Source of the DNA: Planctomycetota bacterium
Lineage (GTDB): Bacteria > Planctomycetota > UBA1135 > JACQFD01
Length of the DNA: 64,000 bases
Direction of reading: 5' to 3'
NCBI GenBank assembly: GCA_016200225.1
Contig: JACQFD010000004.1
Coordinates: forward strand, 233,409-297,408
The translations under genes were made by a program, and so were the position numbers. Below the pieces are notes generated by a model that worked only from the letters and a program-made list of their open reading frames with translations, did no database searches and had not been told where the DNA came from. The stretch's first letter is position 1. Each line of letters opens with the position of its first letter. Positions 53,543 through 62,329 of this stretch are shown piece after piece.

Positions 53543-54757
53543 CTATTTGCCTCTCCTATTACAAGTACTGAGGAGCTTGCTCGTTGCGCTCTCCCATTCC
53601 TGTAGCTTCGACGCGAAGCCGGATTTTTCGAGAAATTCAAAGTCAAGTATCGGCATGTCAGGCGTCGGGGCACAGCTAGCTTTGAATAGTTGATTTACAA
53701 ATGCGTCGGCAACATGGACTGCAGCCATGACCTCGCAGGACTCGCTCGCCCCCTTGCCAGGTGTGTGGTGATACGCAACTGTTTCGACGATCGAAAACGG
53801 CAAACCCCACATTCCAAGGAGGTACGCCCCGACTTCGGCATGGGATACTCCGAGGAGTTCAAGTTCGGCCATGTGCAACGGTATATTTTCATACTTCACT
53901 CGTTCCATTACGCGCGCCATTTGGCTCGGTAATCCAAATCCAAGAATCACAAGTCCGATGTCATGCACAAGTCCCGCCGTAAATGCGCCGTCCGCGTCCT
54001 TTGAAGTATCGCCAATGATTGCTTTTGAAACTCTAGCTGTTAATAACGAACTCTCTTGCAGCGATTCAATAAACGCCATGTCTACCATTCGAGACCTCGG
54101 TCCGCTGAAAATGTGTGCTGTGAGAGCCAGCGCGCGCACCAAGTCCAGTCCAAGGTAGGCAACCGCCTGTTGAATCGATCGAACGTGATGAGAAACTCCG
54201 AAATAGGAACTATTTACAAGTTGAAGGAGTTTGATACAAATCGAGGGATCCTGCTCGACGATTCGAGTAATTTCCGCAAGGCTTGCATTCGGGGATGATA
54301 GCGCCTGTGTGAGCTTCCAGTAAATTGCCGGAACGGAAGGAACGTGCTCCAAACTTCCTACAATACTCTTGAGTTTGGGTTCTTGTAACAATTCCTGGAG
54401 GCTACACGTGCGTTCAATGACATTTTGTATTGTCTGGGAATCGCATGGCTTGGAAATGAATTGTTGTGCAACAGGCAGCGCACGAAATACCGCTTGCGAT
54501 TCCGCGTGTCCGGACAGGATGATTCGCGCCGTCGCAGGATATAAATCCTTCACCGATCGCAGCAATTCCGCACCGTCCATTCCAGGCATCCGCATATCCG
54601 AGACAACGACGTCGAATCTCTCGCCCGCAAGTTTTGTTAGTGCCGCATTCGCACCCAACGCGAATTGCATTCCCCATTGCTTTCGATTCCTCCGAAGCGA
54701 ATTCGCAAGTCCATCCAGCACGTCCTGTTCGTCATCGACAAAGAGTATCTTTTTCAC
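53543..54757 (-). CDS. Response regulator with HDOD output domain
   Basis: A 404-residue regulator. The receiver shows KKILFVDDEQDVLDGLANSL, the acceptor in VVVSDMRMPGMDG and ISKPCDSQ. The HDOD domain (about 135-335) begins HVPSVPAIYWKLTQAL and includes SICIKLLQLVNSSYFG, AVAYLGLDLVRALAL and GLVHDIGLVILGFG. HDOD domains are non-catalytic HD relatives involved in signal relay. The ATG overlaps the stop of the upstream histidine kinase (ATGA), so kinase and regulator are translationally coupled. Confidence 0.92.
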   Translation of the reverse strand: MKKILFVDDEQDVLDGLANSLRRNRKQWGMQFALGANAALTKLAGERFDVVVSDMRMPGMDGAELLRSVKDLYPATARIILSGHAESQAVFRALPVAQQFISKPCDSQTIQNVIERTCSLQELLQEPKLKSIVGSLEHVPSVPAIYWKLTQALSSPNASLAEITRIVEQDPSICIKLLQLVNSSYFGVSHHVRSIQQAVAYLGLDLVRALALTAHIFSGPRSRMVDMAFIESLQESSLLTARVSKAIIGDTSKDADGAFTAGLVHDIGLVILGFGLPSQMARVMERVKYENIPLHMAELELLGVSHAEVGAYLLGMWGLPFSIVETVAYHHTPGKGASESCEVMAAVHVADAFVNQLFKASCAPTPDMPILDFEFLEKSGFASKLQEWESATSKLLSTCNRRGK

Positions 54758-56655
54758 CGGACAACAACCTCAACTTCGTGTGGAACTTGATTCATCGGAA
54801 TATGTATGAAGAATTCGGTCCCAACACCGATCTTGCTCTCGAATGTAAGTTTTCCGCCGTGCTTTTCTACAATTACGGAACGCGCAATTGCCAGACCCTG
54901 GCCTGTACCGCGGCCCACTTCTTTTGTAGTAAAGAACGGATCAAAAACCCGCATTTTTATTTCCTCGGGAATGCCGCAGCCAGTATCGGAGACTGAGATC
55001 ATGACATGATCCCCATCTACCACAGTTGCAATGCGGATCTTCCCTTTATTGCCAGTTCCCTTGACAACACTTTCGACTGCATGAGCTGCGTTAACAATAA
55101 TATTGAGAATGGCTTGGTTCAATTCGCCCGCATAGCACAACACTTGAGGAATTTCACCATAACAAGTCACGACATCGGCCACGTATTTGTACTCGTTTCT
55201 GGCGATCGTTAGTGTACTCTGTATCGCACGATTCAGGTCCACGGACACTTTCTGCGTGCTATCGGGGTGTGCAAATTCCTTCATCGAACGCACAATTGTA
55301 GCAACGCGATCCAGTCCATCGAGGGCCCTATCGAGCGCCTTGGGTACATTGTCCGTGAGATAGGGTAGGTCCGCGTTTTCCGCGGTTTCAGCCGCCAATG
55401 CAGCCGCTTCTGTTGCATCCGTATGCGCTTGTACCGAGTGCTGTACAATTTGAAGCTTGTCCAACAGCCCAAACATATCTTTTACGGCATCACGCACAAA
55501 GTGAACACTGTCGCTTACGAATTGAACGGGCGTGTTGATTTCGTGCGCGACACCCGCTGCAAGACGTCCCACGGCTTCGAGTTTTTGAGCCTGCTGAAGC
55601 TCACCTGCCATGTGTCGTACCTCAGTCACGTCAAAAAGCAATCCACACAGTTGTTCACTACTGCTAATATTGCCATTTTCTCCAACCGTTCGAAACCATG
55701 CCCAAGTTCCGTCGTTTCTCCTGAGGCGGAATTCAGATTCAGTTCTTGAATTTACATAGGAACCACTCAATCGGGCCAGGAGCATTCGTTCATCGTCGGG
55801 CGATACACGTTTCTTTATAAAATCCGGGTCCAGCCATTCTTGGCTCGAGCAGCCGAGCACAGTCCCTGCATAGGGTCCGACATATGTAAATCGTTGCGAC
55901 CTGAGGTCCCACTTCCACGGAATGCTCTGGGTGGACTCGATCAACGAACGATACTGTTCGCGGCTCGCTTCCAACTCGCGGGTGCGCTCCGTTACTTTCA
56001 TTTCAATCGAAGTATTTAACAGCTCGACTGAGGTCTGCCGGTCCGCATGTTCGCGCATCTCTCTGATATTCTCACGAATGCCGAATAGTAGTACGACATC
56101 TTCGAAAACTACCCAAAATGCGTGCTCAAGAAATCGCCACCATTCCGGATTTGGAACGCCATAGACCGACTCCGGCCAGGTTAGGCCTCGTAACAGGTGT
56201 TCAACCGACACGGTAACAGTTGCCGTGAGCAGCAGCGTCCAGTCCCTGTAGTAAGCAATATATGCGAGCGAACCAAAGACGTGGAAGTGCGTTTCAATTC
56301 GACCTCCCGTCAAATGAATCAGCAGGCCCGACCATAGCATTTGCGATGCTGCAATTGTGTGCCGCGTTACGATCCAGGATGGTCGAAAGTGCGCGAGGAC
56401 AACTGCCGGAAGCGTAAGGGCGGCACCAATGAAGACTGCAAAATACACATGCAAATGTGTATGTGATACCTTCCCCTCCCAGCCGAGCGGTGAATAGAAT
56501 ATTGCGAGGCCAATGGCAAAGATCCACTGGACGATCATCAATCGCGAAAAGACCAGACTGCGCCGGCAATAAACACTTTCAAGCTCTCCTTGAAAGAGTT
56601 CCTCCGATCGAGCCTCGGCGCTCGTCCCGTTGTTTGTTGATATATTAAATTTCAT
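54754..56655 (-). CDS. Multi-spanning membrane histidine kinase with PAS domain
   Basis: A 633-residue kinase. Five or six membrane segments occupy about 38-195 (LMIVQWIFAIGLAIFY, HTHLHVYFAVFIGAALTLP, LTGGRIETHFHVFGSLAYIA), a module with conserved histidines seen in many planctomycete and deltaproteobacterial kinases. A coiled coil leads to a PAS domain (about 235-350, IPWKWDLRSQRFTYVGPYAG), then the H-box GRLAAGVAHEINTPVQFVSD and the catalytic domain (NQAILNIIVNAAHAVES, SVSDTGCGIPEEIK, GTGQGLAIARSV). It feeds the HDOD regulator and, by position, probably the other two receivers of the cluster. Confidence 0.92.
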   Translation of the reverse strand: MKFNISTNNGTSAEARSEELFQGELESVYCRRSLVFSRLMIVQWIFAIGLAIFYSPLGWEGKVSHTHLHVYFAVFIGAALTLPAVVLAHFRPSWIVTRHTIAASQMLWSGLLIHLTGGRIETHFHVFGSLAYIAYYRDWTLLLTATVTVSVEHLLRGLTWPESVYGVPNPEWWRFLEHAFWVVFEDVVLLFGIRENIREMREHADRQTSVELLNTSIEMKVTERTRELEASREQYRSLIESTQSIPWKWDLRSQRFTYVGPYAGTVLGCSSQEWLDPDFIKKRVSPDDERMLLARLSGSYVNSRTESEFRLRRNDGTWAWFRTVGENGNISSSEQLCGLLFDVTEVRHMAGELQQAQKLEAVGRLAAGVAHEINTPVQFVSDSVHFVRDAVKDMFGLLDKLQIVQHSVQAHTDATEAAALAAETAENADLPYLTDNVPKALDRALDGLDRVATIVRSMKEFAHPDSTQKVSVDLNRAIQSTLTIARNEYKYVADVVTCYGEIPQVLCYAGELNQAILNIIVNAAHAVESVVKGTGNKGKIRIATVVDGDHVMISVSDTGCGIPEEIKMRVFDPFFTTKEVGRGTGQGLAIARSVIVEKHGGKLTFESKIGVGTEFFIHIPMNQVPHEVEVVVR

Positions 56656-56688
56656 AAAGTCTCCTCCGGTTGAATTGATATATTTTTC

Positions 56689-57360
56689 CTATTGCGGCGG
56701 CCTCGGATCGATGAGCGGGCAGCCAAACACCGGACTATGGTCAATTCCCGCAAGCCCGACGCATGTCGAGGCAAGTCCATCAAGACCGGAATTACGCCCC
56801 TCGTGACCCCGTGCAGCGGTGATACCCCCGCTGAATCTTCTGATTCCATCTTTATCGAAAAGCAGGACGTGGCCGGAGGTCTCGCACCCAAACAATGCCG
56901 ATTCAACTCCTCCAAGGTCCTCCATCGCACGAACGCCAGTAATGCCGGCTGCGCTTTCCCAAAGACCACTACTGTTCCAGTCCAGCCCAACGCCGTCCGG
57001 TTTGACAAATAATACAAATGCGTCAATCGACTCTCCAGACTTGGACATGAATTCTCGCAATTCCGCGAGACTTGCACGAGTACAAGGGCACTTCGGATGC
57101 GCGAACATTAATAATGTTGAACGCTCTACTGACCTTGCGACGCTACTCTTGACGGGCCAGTTCAATGGGATCCGCCCGGTCGTGCCCCCGGTATTTTTGT
57201 AACTCCAGAGTCTTCCGATCGCGAATATAATACAAATAAAAAGCGCCGCCAGCCCAGCGACTACGAGTCGCTCGATGAACGGACTCCACCTCGACGGCGC
57301 GGGCTTACTCGTGAAATCCGAATACTGGATTCGTGACACTAGTGCGACCTTGATGGCCAA
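56689..57360 (-). CDS. RedB-like membrane thioredoxin-fold protein
   Basis: A 223-residue protein with one membrane segment (LVVAGLAALFICIIFAIG, about 31-48) and a thioredoxin-like domain whose active-site region reads LLMFAHPKCPCTRASLAELR, the Cys-Pro-Cys pattern of RedB proteins. A later Cys-containing end (GCETSGHVLLFDKDGIRRF, STCVGLAG) is typical. The start overlaps the 3' end of the EAL regulator gene by 22 bases, and the kinase starts 33 bases further, so it belongs to the signalling operon. It may sense or relay redox state to the kinase; that is inference. Confidence 0.78.
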   Translation of the reverse strand: MAIKVALVSRIQYSDFTSKPAPSRWSPFIERLVVAGLAALFICIIFAIGRLWSYKNTGGTTGRIPLNWPVKSSVARSVERSTLLMFAHPKCPCTRASLAELREFMSKSGESIDAFVLFVKPDGVGLDWNSSGLWESAAGITGVRAMEDLGGVESALFGCETSGHVLLFDKDGIRRFSGGITAARGHEGRNSGLDGLASTCVGLAGIDHSPVFGCPLIDPRPPQ

Positions 57361-58547
57361 TTAGGAACCAAGGACAAGGATTGGGATGCAGACGTCTCCT
57401 CCATCGAAAACTCCGCGCGGGCCTGACCAAACAAATACCCTTGTAGAAACTGACATCCGAGCGCAACTACAGTGTCACATTCGGCATGTGTTTCAACGCC
57501 CTCGGCCAGAGTCTGAATTCCAAGTTCGTGGCACATTTTTGCCATGGCCCCCACCAGTTTTTGCTTTGTTACAGATCGATCTATGCCCCGAATCAAGTCC
57601 ATGTCGAACTTTACAAAGTCGGGAAGAATGGACGCCAGACTTGTCAGCCCCGCGTAACCCGCGCCCAAGTCGTCGACAGCAATGTGATATCCGAGGGACC
57701 GAAGCTTTCTTAATTTGCATTCAAGTTCTGTAGTAATCTTGAGCGACTCACGCTCCGTAATTTCCAAAACAATTCGTTTCGCGCTTCGAGCGATGTCGTC
57801 ATGGCCATCGACTAATTCTGCGTCGTCCAAATCTTCCGGATCAACATTTACGAATACGACGGCGTCTTTCGGGGCCAGCGCCAATTGCTCCGCAATCAAC
57901 TTACGGATTCGACGTCCGGTTTCGAACCCGCGTCCAAGCCGTCGTGCGATTGATAGTAAGCGTTGTGGATTCCAACAAATCGAATCGTGACACCGCAGGA
58001 GCGCTTCAAATCCAAATATTTCCCTGGAACTGGATCTCACGATAGGTTGAAAACCGATCCATAGGGATTTCAGATCGCGTTCGAACGAATCCTGAAATTC
58101 GTCCTTTCCTTTCTGCTTCTCCTTCGAAGCCCATTCCTCCAGTTTTCGCTTGCCGTCCCTGGCTACAATTGCATCTTGGATCGTATTCAGTATTTCCTGG
58201 GGCGTGCACGGTTTTATTAGAAATCGGAAAATCTCGGCGGAATTGATTGCGCGGAGCGCCGCATCCAGACTCGCCTGGCCCGAAAGGATGATACGCGCGA
58301 CATTTGGAAATTGCTGTCTTACTAACGATAGAAGTTCCGAGCCCTGCAGGCCCGGCATCCTTTCGTCCGAAACCACGACATCGAAATTTCCGCTCGCCAA
58401 CTTTGCCAGAGCAATCTCGCCGGAGTTCGCGCATTCAATCTCGACGGGTTCCTTTCGTAACGCATCCTTAATTCCCTGCGTCACGGCAGGTTCGTCATCG
58501 ACCAAGAGTACGCGCGGTCGCTCGCTATCGAAAACAACTGGGCTCAT
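57339..58547 (-). CDS. Response regulator with EAL domain (c-di-GMP phosphodiesterase)
   Basis: A 402-residue regulator. The receiver (VLLVDDEPAVTQGIKDAL, VVVSDERMPGLQG, LIKPCTPQE) is joined to a complete EAL domain: the metal-binding Glu in FGFEALLR, Asn in VFVNVDP, Glu in LEITERESL, Asp pair in VDDLGAGYAG, Lys in DFVKFDMDLIRG, Glu in LAEGVETHAE and Gln in LQGYLFGQA. All catalytic residues are present, so it should hydrolyse c-di-GMP when phosphorylated or dephosphorylated by its partner. Its ATG overlaps, as ATGA, the stop of a truncated upstream frame. Confidence 0.93.
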   Translation of the reverse strand: MSPVVFDSERPRVLLVDDEPAVTQGIKDALRKEPVEIECANSGEIALAKLASGNFDVVVSDERMPGLQGSELLSLVRQQFPNVARIILSGQASLDAALRAINSAEIFRFLIKPCTPQEILNTIQDAIVARDGKRKLEEWASKEKQKGKDEFQDSFERDLKSLWIGFQPIVRSSSREIFGFEALLRCHDSICWNPQRLLSIARRLGRGFETGRRIRKLIAEQLALAPKDAVVFVNVDPEDLDDAELVDGHDDIARSAKRIVLEITERESLKITTELECKLRKLRSLGYHIAVDDLGAGYAGLTSLASILPDFVKFDMDLIRGIDRSVTKQKLVGAMAKMCHELGIQTLAEGVETHAECDTVVALGCQFLQGYLFGQARAEFSMEETSASQSLSLVPNWPSRSH

Positions 58548-58810
58548 AAATTATTTCTCTCCCCAACAAGCTCATAAATATTCCAACGGATGCGTACCCT
58601 TCGGAATTTTTTCAGCATCAACTTGACAAGCGGCACATGAAATCCGTTCGCATCAGCACGCAACGCGAGATCGCTCAACGCCTTGACGCCGGATCCAAAG
58701 CCAATGCTCAAATTGTTCGCAAGACGTGTAATCGTTCGTTCCCGACCACGTCGCTCGACAATATAAACGGGCGCCCCAAGGCGCCCGGCAACTTGATGAG
58801 GACCGCGACC
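58544..58810 (-). pseudogene. Open 3' fragment coupled to the EAL regulator, cut by the IS66 remnant
   Basis: Eighty-eight codons run open from the IS66 remnant (GRGPHQVAGRLGAP at the start) through NNLSIGFGSGVKALSDLALR to IRWNIYELVGERNNL, with a TGA that overlaps the ATG of the EAL regulator by four bases. Such an overlap suggests a real gene of the operon whose 5' part was lost. No family is recognised. In-frame TTG, GTG and ATG codons exist, so a short product is possible. Confidence 0.45.
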
Positions 58811-59158
58811 TCAATGCCGACAGTTTCTTTTCTCGGGATTCCTTCCAGCCGCGCGGCGTGAGTTCCCAGAGTCTGTCGCGGGATGCGATGGGATGCGATC
58901 GAGGACGTCTTTCAAGTATTCAAATGGGTTGATCCGGTTTCGTTTGCAAGTGTAAAGAATGCAATTCATGATGGCGGCGCAGTCTCCGCCGACCTTGTTG
59001 CGGGCGAAGAGCCAATTCTTGCGTCCCACGGCCGCCGGGCGCAGCGCGCGCTCGGCGGGATTATTGTCAATATTAAGTCTGCCAACCTCCGCGTAGCGCG
59101 TGAGGGCGCGCCAGTTCTTCCATGCATAACGGATCACTTTCCCAAGCGGGCTTCTTAG
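58797..59158 (-). pseudogene. IS66-family transposase (TnpC) C-terminal remnant
   Basis: The reading SPLGKVIRYAWKNWRALTRY, GRLNIDNNPAERALRPAAVG, RKNWLFARNKVGG and NPFEYLKDVLDRIPSHPA is the conserved C-terminus of IS66 TnpC. Near 58868-58880 the frame slips; the usual ending continues in another frame as RLWELTPRGWKESREKK. The 5' side stops at a foreign inverted-repeat element. A short match to the middle of TnpC (RNRAYLWVYVGDEGD, about 59450-59494) may be another piece but is too short to be sure. Confidence 0.85.
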
Positions 59159-59316
59159 CCCGCATTATTCATGAATTCCACGAATTCGACCGCGCATTGT
59201 GTAGTGAACTGCTTCGTTGCTCCTCCGGCGAGACCATGCCTGGTCGCGCCGTCGTCGCGCCTCGCATTTCGCCACACACTGTCGGTCATCTTCATAGACT
59301 TCATGAATAATGCGGG
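59159..59316. repeat. 158-bp element bounded by imperfect inverted repeats
   Basis: The left end CCCGCATTATTCATGAA (59159-59175) has a perfect 17-base reverse complement at 59300-59316, and the similarity continues for about 33 bases with a few mismatches. It separates the IS66 C-terminal remnant from the sequence to its right, so it looks like a small non-autonomous insertion. It has no convincing coding frame; stretches of 59317-59490 also carry only broken frames. Confidence 0.6.
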
Positions 59317-59490
59317 TTAGTAGAATATTCTCCCTCTTCTCGTCGAGCCATTGTTTCATTTTTTGTAATGTGGAAATCTACTGCTCGCGCCGGAGTCGCT
59401 CGCGTTCTTCGAAAGTCATGCTTCTTTCAGTTGCGATCCGTTCAATCTTAGTCGCCCTCGTCGCCGACGTAAACCCACAAATACGCGCGG

Positions 59491-59700
59491 TTACGCTGAA
59501 TACTGACATGATTTGGTCTCCCGAGGAATGAACGGAATTTGACCGGTCCGCCCGCCGCCGAGATCGTTAGCATCGAACCTCACTTTCCAGTTTCCTGCCT
59601 CCGGATTTATTAATATTAATAATTTCGTCCGCGCGGCTTTGAATTTGAAATGCACTTGACTCACCGGGCGCCAGCCGCCCGGCGTATCGCGCGGAATACA
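59491..59700 (-). pseudogene. Open 69-codon 3' fragment of an unrecognised secreted-type protein
   Basis: Directly after the hybrid-kinase stop a frame stays open for 69 codons (CIPRDTPGGWRPVSQVHFKF, LLILINPEAGNWKVRFDAND, then TGQIPFIPRETKSCQYSA). It has no start codon in a sensible place. The beta-rich pattern suggests the C-terminus of a lost gene, or chance. It uses the AT-patch codons (TTATTAATATTAATA) of the native genes. Confidence 0.35.
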
Positions 59701-59701
59701 A

Positions 59702-62287
59702 TCAATGTTCCGAGAATTGTAAATATTTCTTTAGTAACAATTCGAGATTGTCAAGCCTGAACGGTTTGGATAAGTAATCATCCATTCCGGCTTCGATGCA
59801 GCGCGAACGGTCTTCGGCGAGCGCGTTCGCGGTCAGCGCGATAATTAACGTATGCGCGCCGCTTGATTCATCCAGTTTTCGAATCTCGCGCGTCGCCTCG
59901 AATCCATCCATTTCGGGCATCTGACAATCCATGAAAATGATATCGAATCGCGTGCGTTTCGCGGCGTCCACGGCTTCGATCCCATTTTTTACAATTTCCG
60001 CGCGCAGGCCAAATCTTTCCAGCGATCGACTCGCGACTTTTTGGTTCACATGATTATCCTCCGCAAGCAGGATTCGCGCGCAGGCGAATCGAGGCGGACC
60101 CGCCAAATCGTTGTCGTGCCCGGCCGGACGCGGGCGGACGGAAATTTCGTCTCCGCCTCTACGCGCGCCTCGAATTGCGGCAACCATTCTCGCGCGCCTC
60201 ACGGGTTTCGAAATGGTCGCCGAGACTTCCAATCCTTCAAATTGATAATTTTGTAATTTGGAGCCGAGCGGAATGAGGATGATCAGTTTCGCGCCGCTCT
60301 TGATGAGATTTTCTGTAAATCCAGCGCGGCGACTCGATTCCAAATCTCCGCAGACGAGCGCGTCGAGCAACATTACGTCGAATGGCCTGCCCGATTCGAG
60401 ATCACCGTCGAATTGTTGTATCGCATCGTCCATCGACGCCGACGCGCCGACATACGCGCCGTGGCGGATTAATAATGTTTGAATCGCGTCGCGCGAATAT
60501 ATACATGGATCGGCCAGCAAAATCTTGCAGGAATCGAGAGTCTCCACGGCGCGCGGTCCGACAGCGGAAGCGTTCGCGGCGTGTTGAATTGGAAGTGTGA
60601 ACCAGAATTCGCTTCCGCGTCCCGGTTCGCTCGAGACGTCGAGCGTGCCGCCCATCATTTCCACCAATTGTCGCGCGATCACCAATCCGAGTCCCGAGCC
60701 TCCATATCGGCGCGTCGTCGACCCGTCGGCTTGCGAGAACGGCTGAAATAATCGTTTGCAAGCGTCCGCGGAAATTCCAATTCCGGAGTCCCGCACGGCG
60801 ATGTGTAAGATTTCGTTTTGTAAAGTTAAGGAAGCGCGGCGGGATACCTCGACCGTCACCGCTCCGCGCTCCGTGAATTTTACCGCATTTCCCACGAGGT
60901 TCAGCAGGACCTGTCGAACGCGAAACGCGTCGCCGACAATTTCCGCCGGAATCGAAGGATCGATCCGCGAAATGATATTAATATTATTCCGGAACGCTTT
61001 TTCGGCGAATACGTCGAGCACATCCTCGACGCACGATTCGAGGTCGAAAGGCGCGAGTTCGATACGCAATTTGCCGACTTCGATCTTTGAATAATCGAGC
61101 ACATCATTAATAATACTCAAAAGATGCTCCGCCGAGGTGCGAATCGTTTCTGTATACTCTCTCTGGCGCTCGCCAAGGTCGGTTTCGAGCAAAAGCGCGC
61201 TCATGCCGATGACGCCGTTCAGAGGCGTTCGCAGCTCGTGGCTCATATTGCTAAAAAACGCATCCTTGATCCTCGCGGACTCGATCGCGGATTCCCGGGC
61301 ATGGACAAGTGCGTCGACGCGATCGGTAACCATGATGATTCCGCCGATGGACCCGTCGTTAACATACCAGGGATGGAGCGCCCAACGAATATATATTTTT
61401 TCTCCTGACTCGCGCTCGAAAACGTCTTCGGGAGTCGAAAAGATTTCGCCCGCGAGCGCCCTCCGGTGAAGGTCCTTCCAGCGCTCGGGAATGTCGGGGA
61501 AGATTTCGTAATGCGATTTTCCGGCGACCTCGCGGCCCTCGAGACCGTAGTCGGTCAGCCACTTCGCGCTATATGTAATATAACGCATCTGCAAATCGAA
61601 CATGGCCATTGCCACCGGAGCGTGAGTAATAATATCGCGGAGCCGTTCAAGCTCTCTCTTCGCGGCAAACGTCATCTCGTCCCGCTTGCGATCGGTAATA
61701 TCACGAAACACAAGAACGGCGCCAGCAAACTTACCGTCGGACCGAAGCGGATTGAGCACATAGGCGACGGGAAACTCGCCTCCGATCTTTCGATTAAAGA
61801 TACCATCCTCGACGCGAATTGCCTGTTTCAGTGTCGCGAGCATCATGAAATTATGAGATAAAGACGAGACCACGTCACCGCGCGAATTCGCGAGTTGTAA
61901 TTTATTAAATACTGGTTCGCGTCCGAAATCGCCTGGGCTAAATCCACAGATCCGCGCCGCCTCGGGATTCATGAACTGCAGGCGTCCCTCGGCGTCGAGC
62001 GAGTAGAGGCCGTCGCCCATCGACTCCAAAACGGCGCCGAACTTGTCACGTTCCTTTTGAATCTCCGATTCCGAAGTGCGCTTCAGTGCATCATACAATT
62101 GGCGCAACTCGTCCGACGACTTCATGAGCGAACGCTCGACAAGATAACGTTCTTCGTCGGCTTCCCGGTACGCGTTGCTGACGCGGGTTAATAATAACTT
62201 CCAATTTTCGAGCGACGGCATGGATTCGCCGTCGCCGATGCCGAGACGGCGAATCTGCCGCGCAAGCAATTGGTGAAGAGGTGTCAT
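59702..62287 (-). CDS. Hybrid histidine kinase: two PAS domains, kinase core and two receivers
   Basis: An 861-residue protein with no membrane segment. A coiled coil (about 40-85) is followed by PAS 1 (SMGDGLYSLDAEGRLQFMNP), PAS 2 (APVAMAMFDLQMRYITYSAK), the H-box FFSNMSHELRTPLNGVIGMS, the N-box LLNLVGNAVKFTERG and G-boxes (RDSGIGISADACKRLF, GGSGLGLVIARQLV). A first receiver is degenerate (DSCKILLADPCIYSRDA), the second complete (CARILLAEDNHVNQKV, DIIFMDCQMPEMDGFEA, YLSKPFRLDNLE). It lies 42 bases downstream of the FIST gene and is probably the cytosolic partner of that sensor. It ends without an Hpt domain, so the phosphate target is elsewhere. Confidence 0.93.
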   Translation of the reverse strand: MTPLHQLLARQIRRLGIGDGESMPSLENWKLLLTRVSNAYREADEERYLVERSLMKSSDELRQLYDALKRTSESEIQKERDKFGAVLESMGDGLYSLDAEGRLQFMNPEAARICGFSPGDFGREPVFNKLQLANSRGDVVSSLSHNFMMLATLKQAIRVEDGIFNRKIGGEFPVAYVLNPLRSDGKFAGAVLVFRDITDRKRDEMTFAAKRELERLRDIITHAPVAMAMFDLQMRYITYSAKWLTDYGLEGREVAGKSHYEIFPDIPERWKDLHRRALAGEIFSTPEDVFERESGEKIYIRWALHPWYVNDGSIGGIIMVTDRVDALVHARESAIESARIKDAFFSNMSHELRTPLNGVIGMSALLLETDLGERQREYTETIRTSAEHLLSIINDVLDYSKIEVGKLRIELAPFDLESCVEDVLDVFAEKAFRNNINIISRIDPSIPAEIVGDAFRVRQVLLNLVGNAVKFTERGAVTVEVSRRASLTLQNEILHIAVRDSGIGISADACKRLFQPFSQADGSTTRRYGGSGLGLVIARQLVEMMGGTLDVSSEPGRGSEFWFTLPIQHAANASAVGPRAVETLDSCKILLADPCIYSRDAIQTLLIRHGAYVGASASMDDAIQQFDGDLESGRPFDVMLLDALVCGDLESSRRAGFTENLIKSGAKLIILIPLGSKLQNYQFEGLEVSATISKPVRRARMVAAIRGARRGGDEISVRPRPAGHDNDLAGPPRFACARILLAEDNHVNQKVASRSLERFGLRAEIVKNGIEAVDAAKRTRFDIIFMDCQMPEMDGFEATREIRKLDESSGAHTLIIALTANALAEDRSRCIEAGMDDYLSKPFRLDNLELLLKKYLQFSEH

Positions 62288-62329
62288 CGGGCGGTCTCGC
62301 CTCGGTGGACGTTGCGGCGAAACGTAATA

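Noticed and set aside
59165..59440. GxxExxY-type protein near the IS66 scar
   Set aside because: The frame shows LLTRIIHEVYEDD but is interrupted by stops and lacks the rest of the family pattern.
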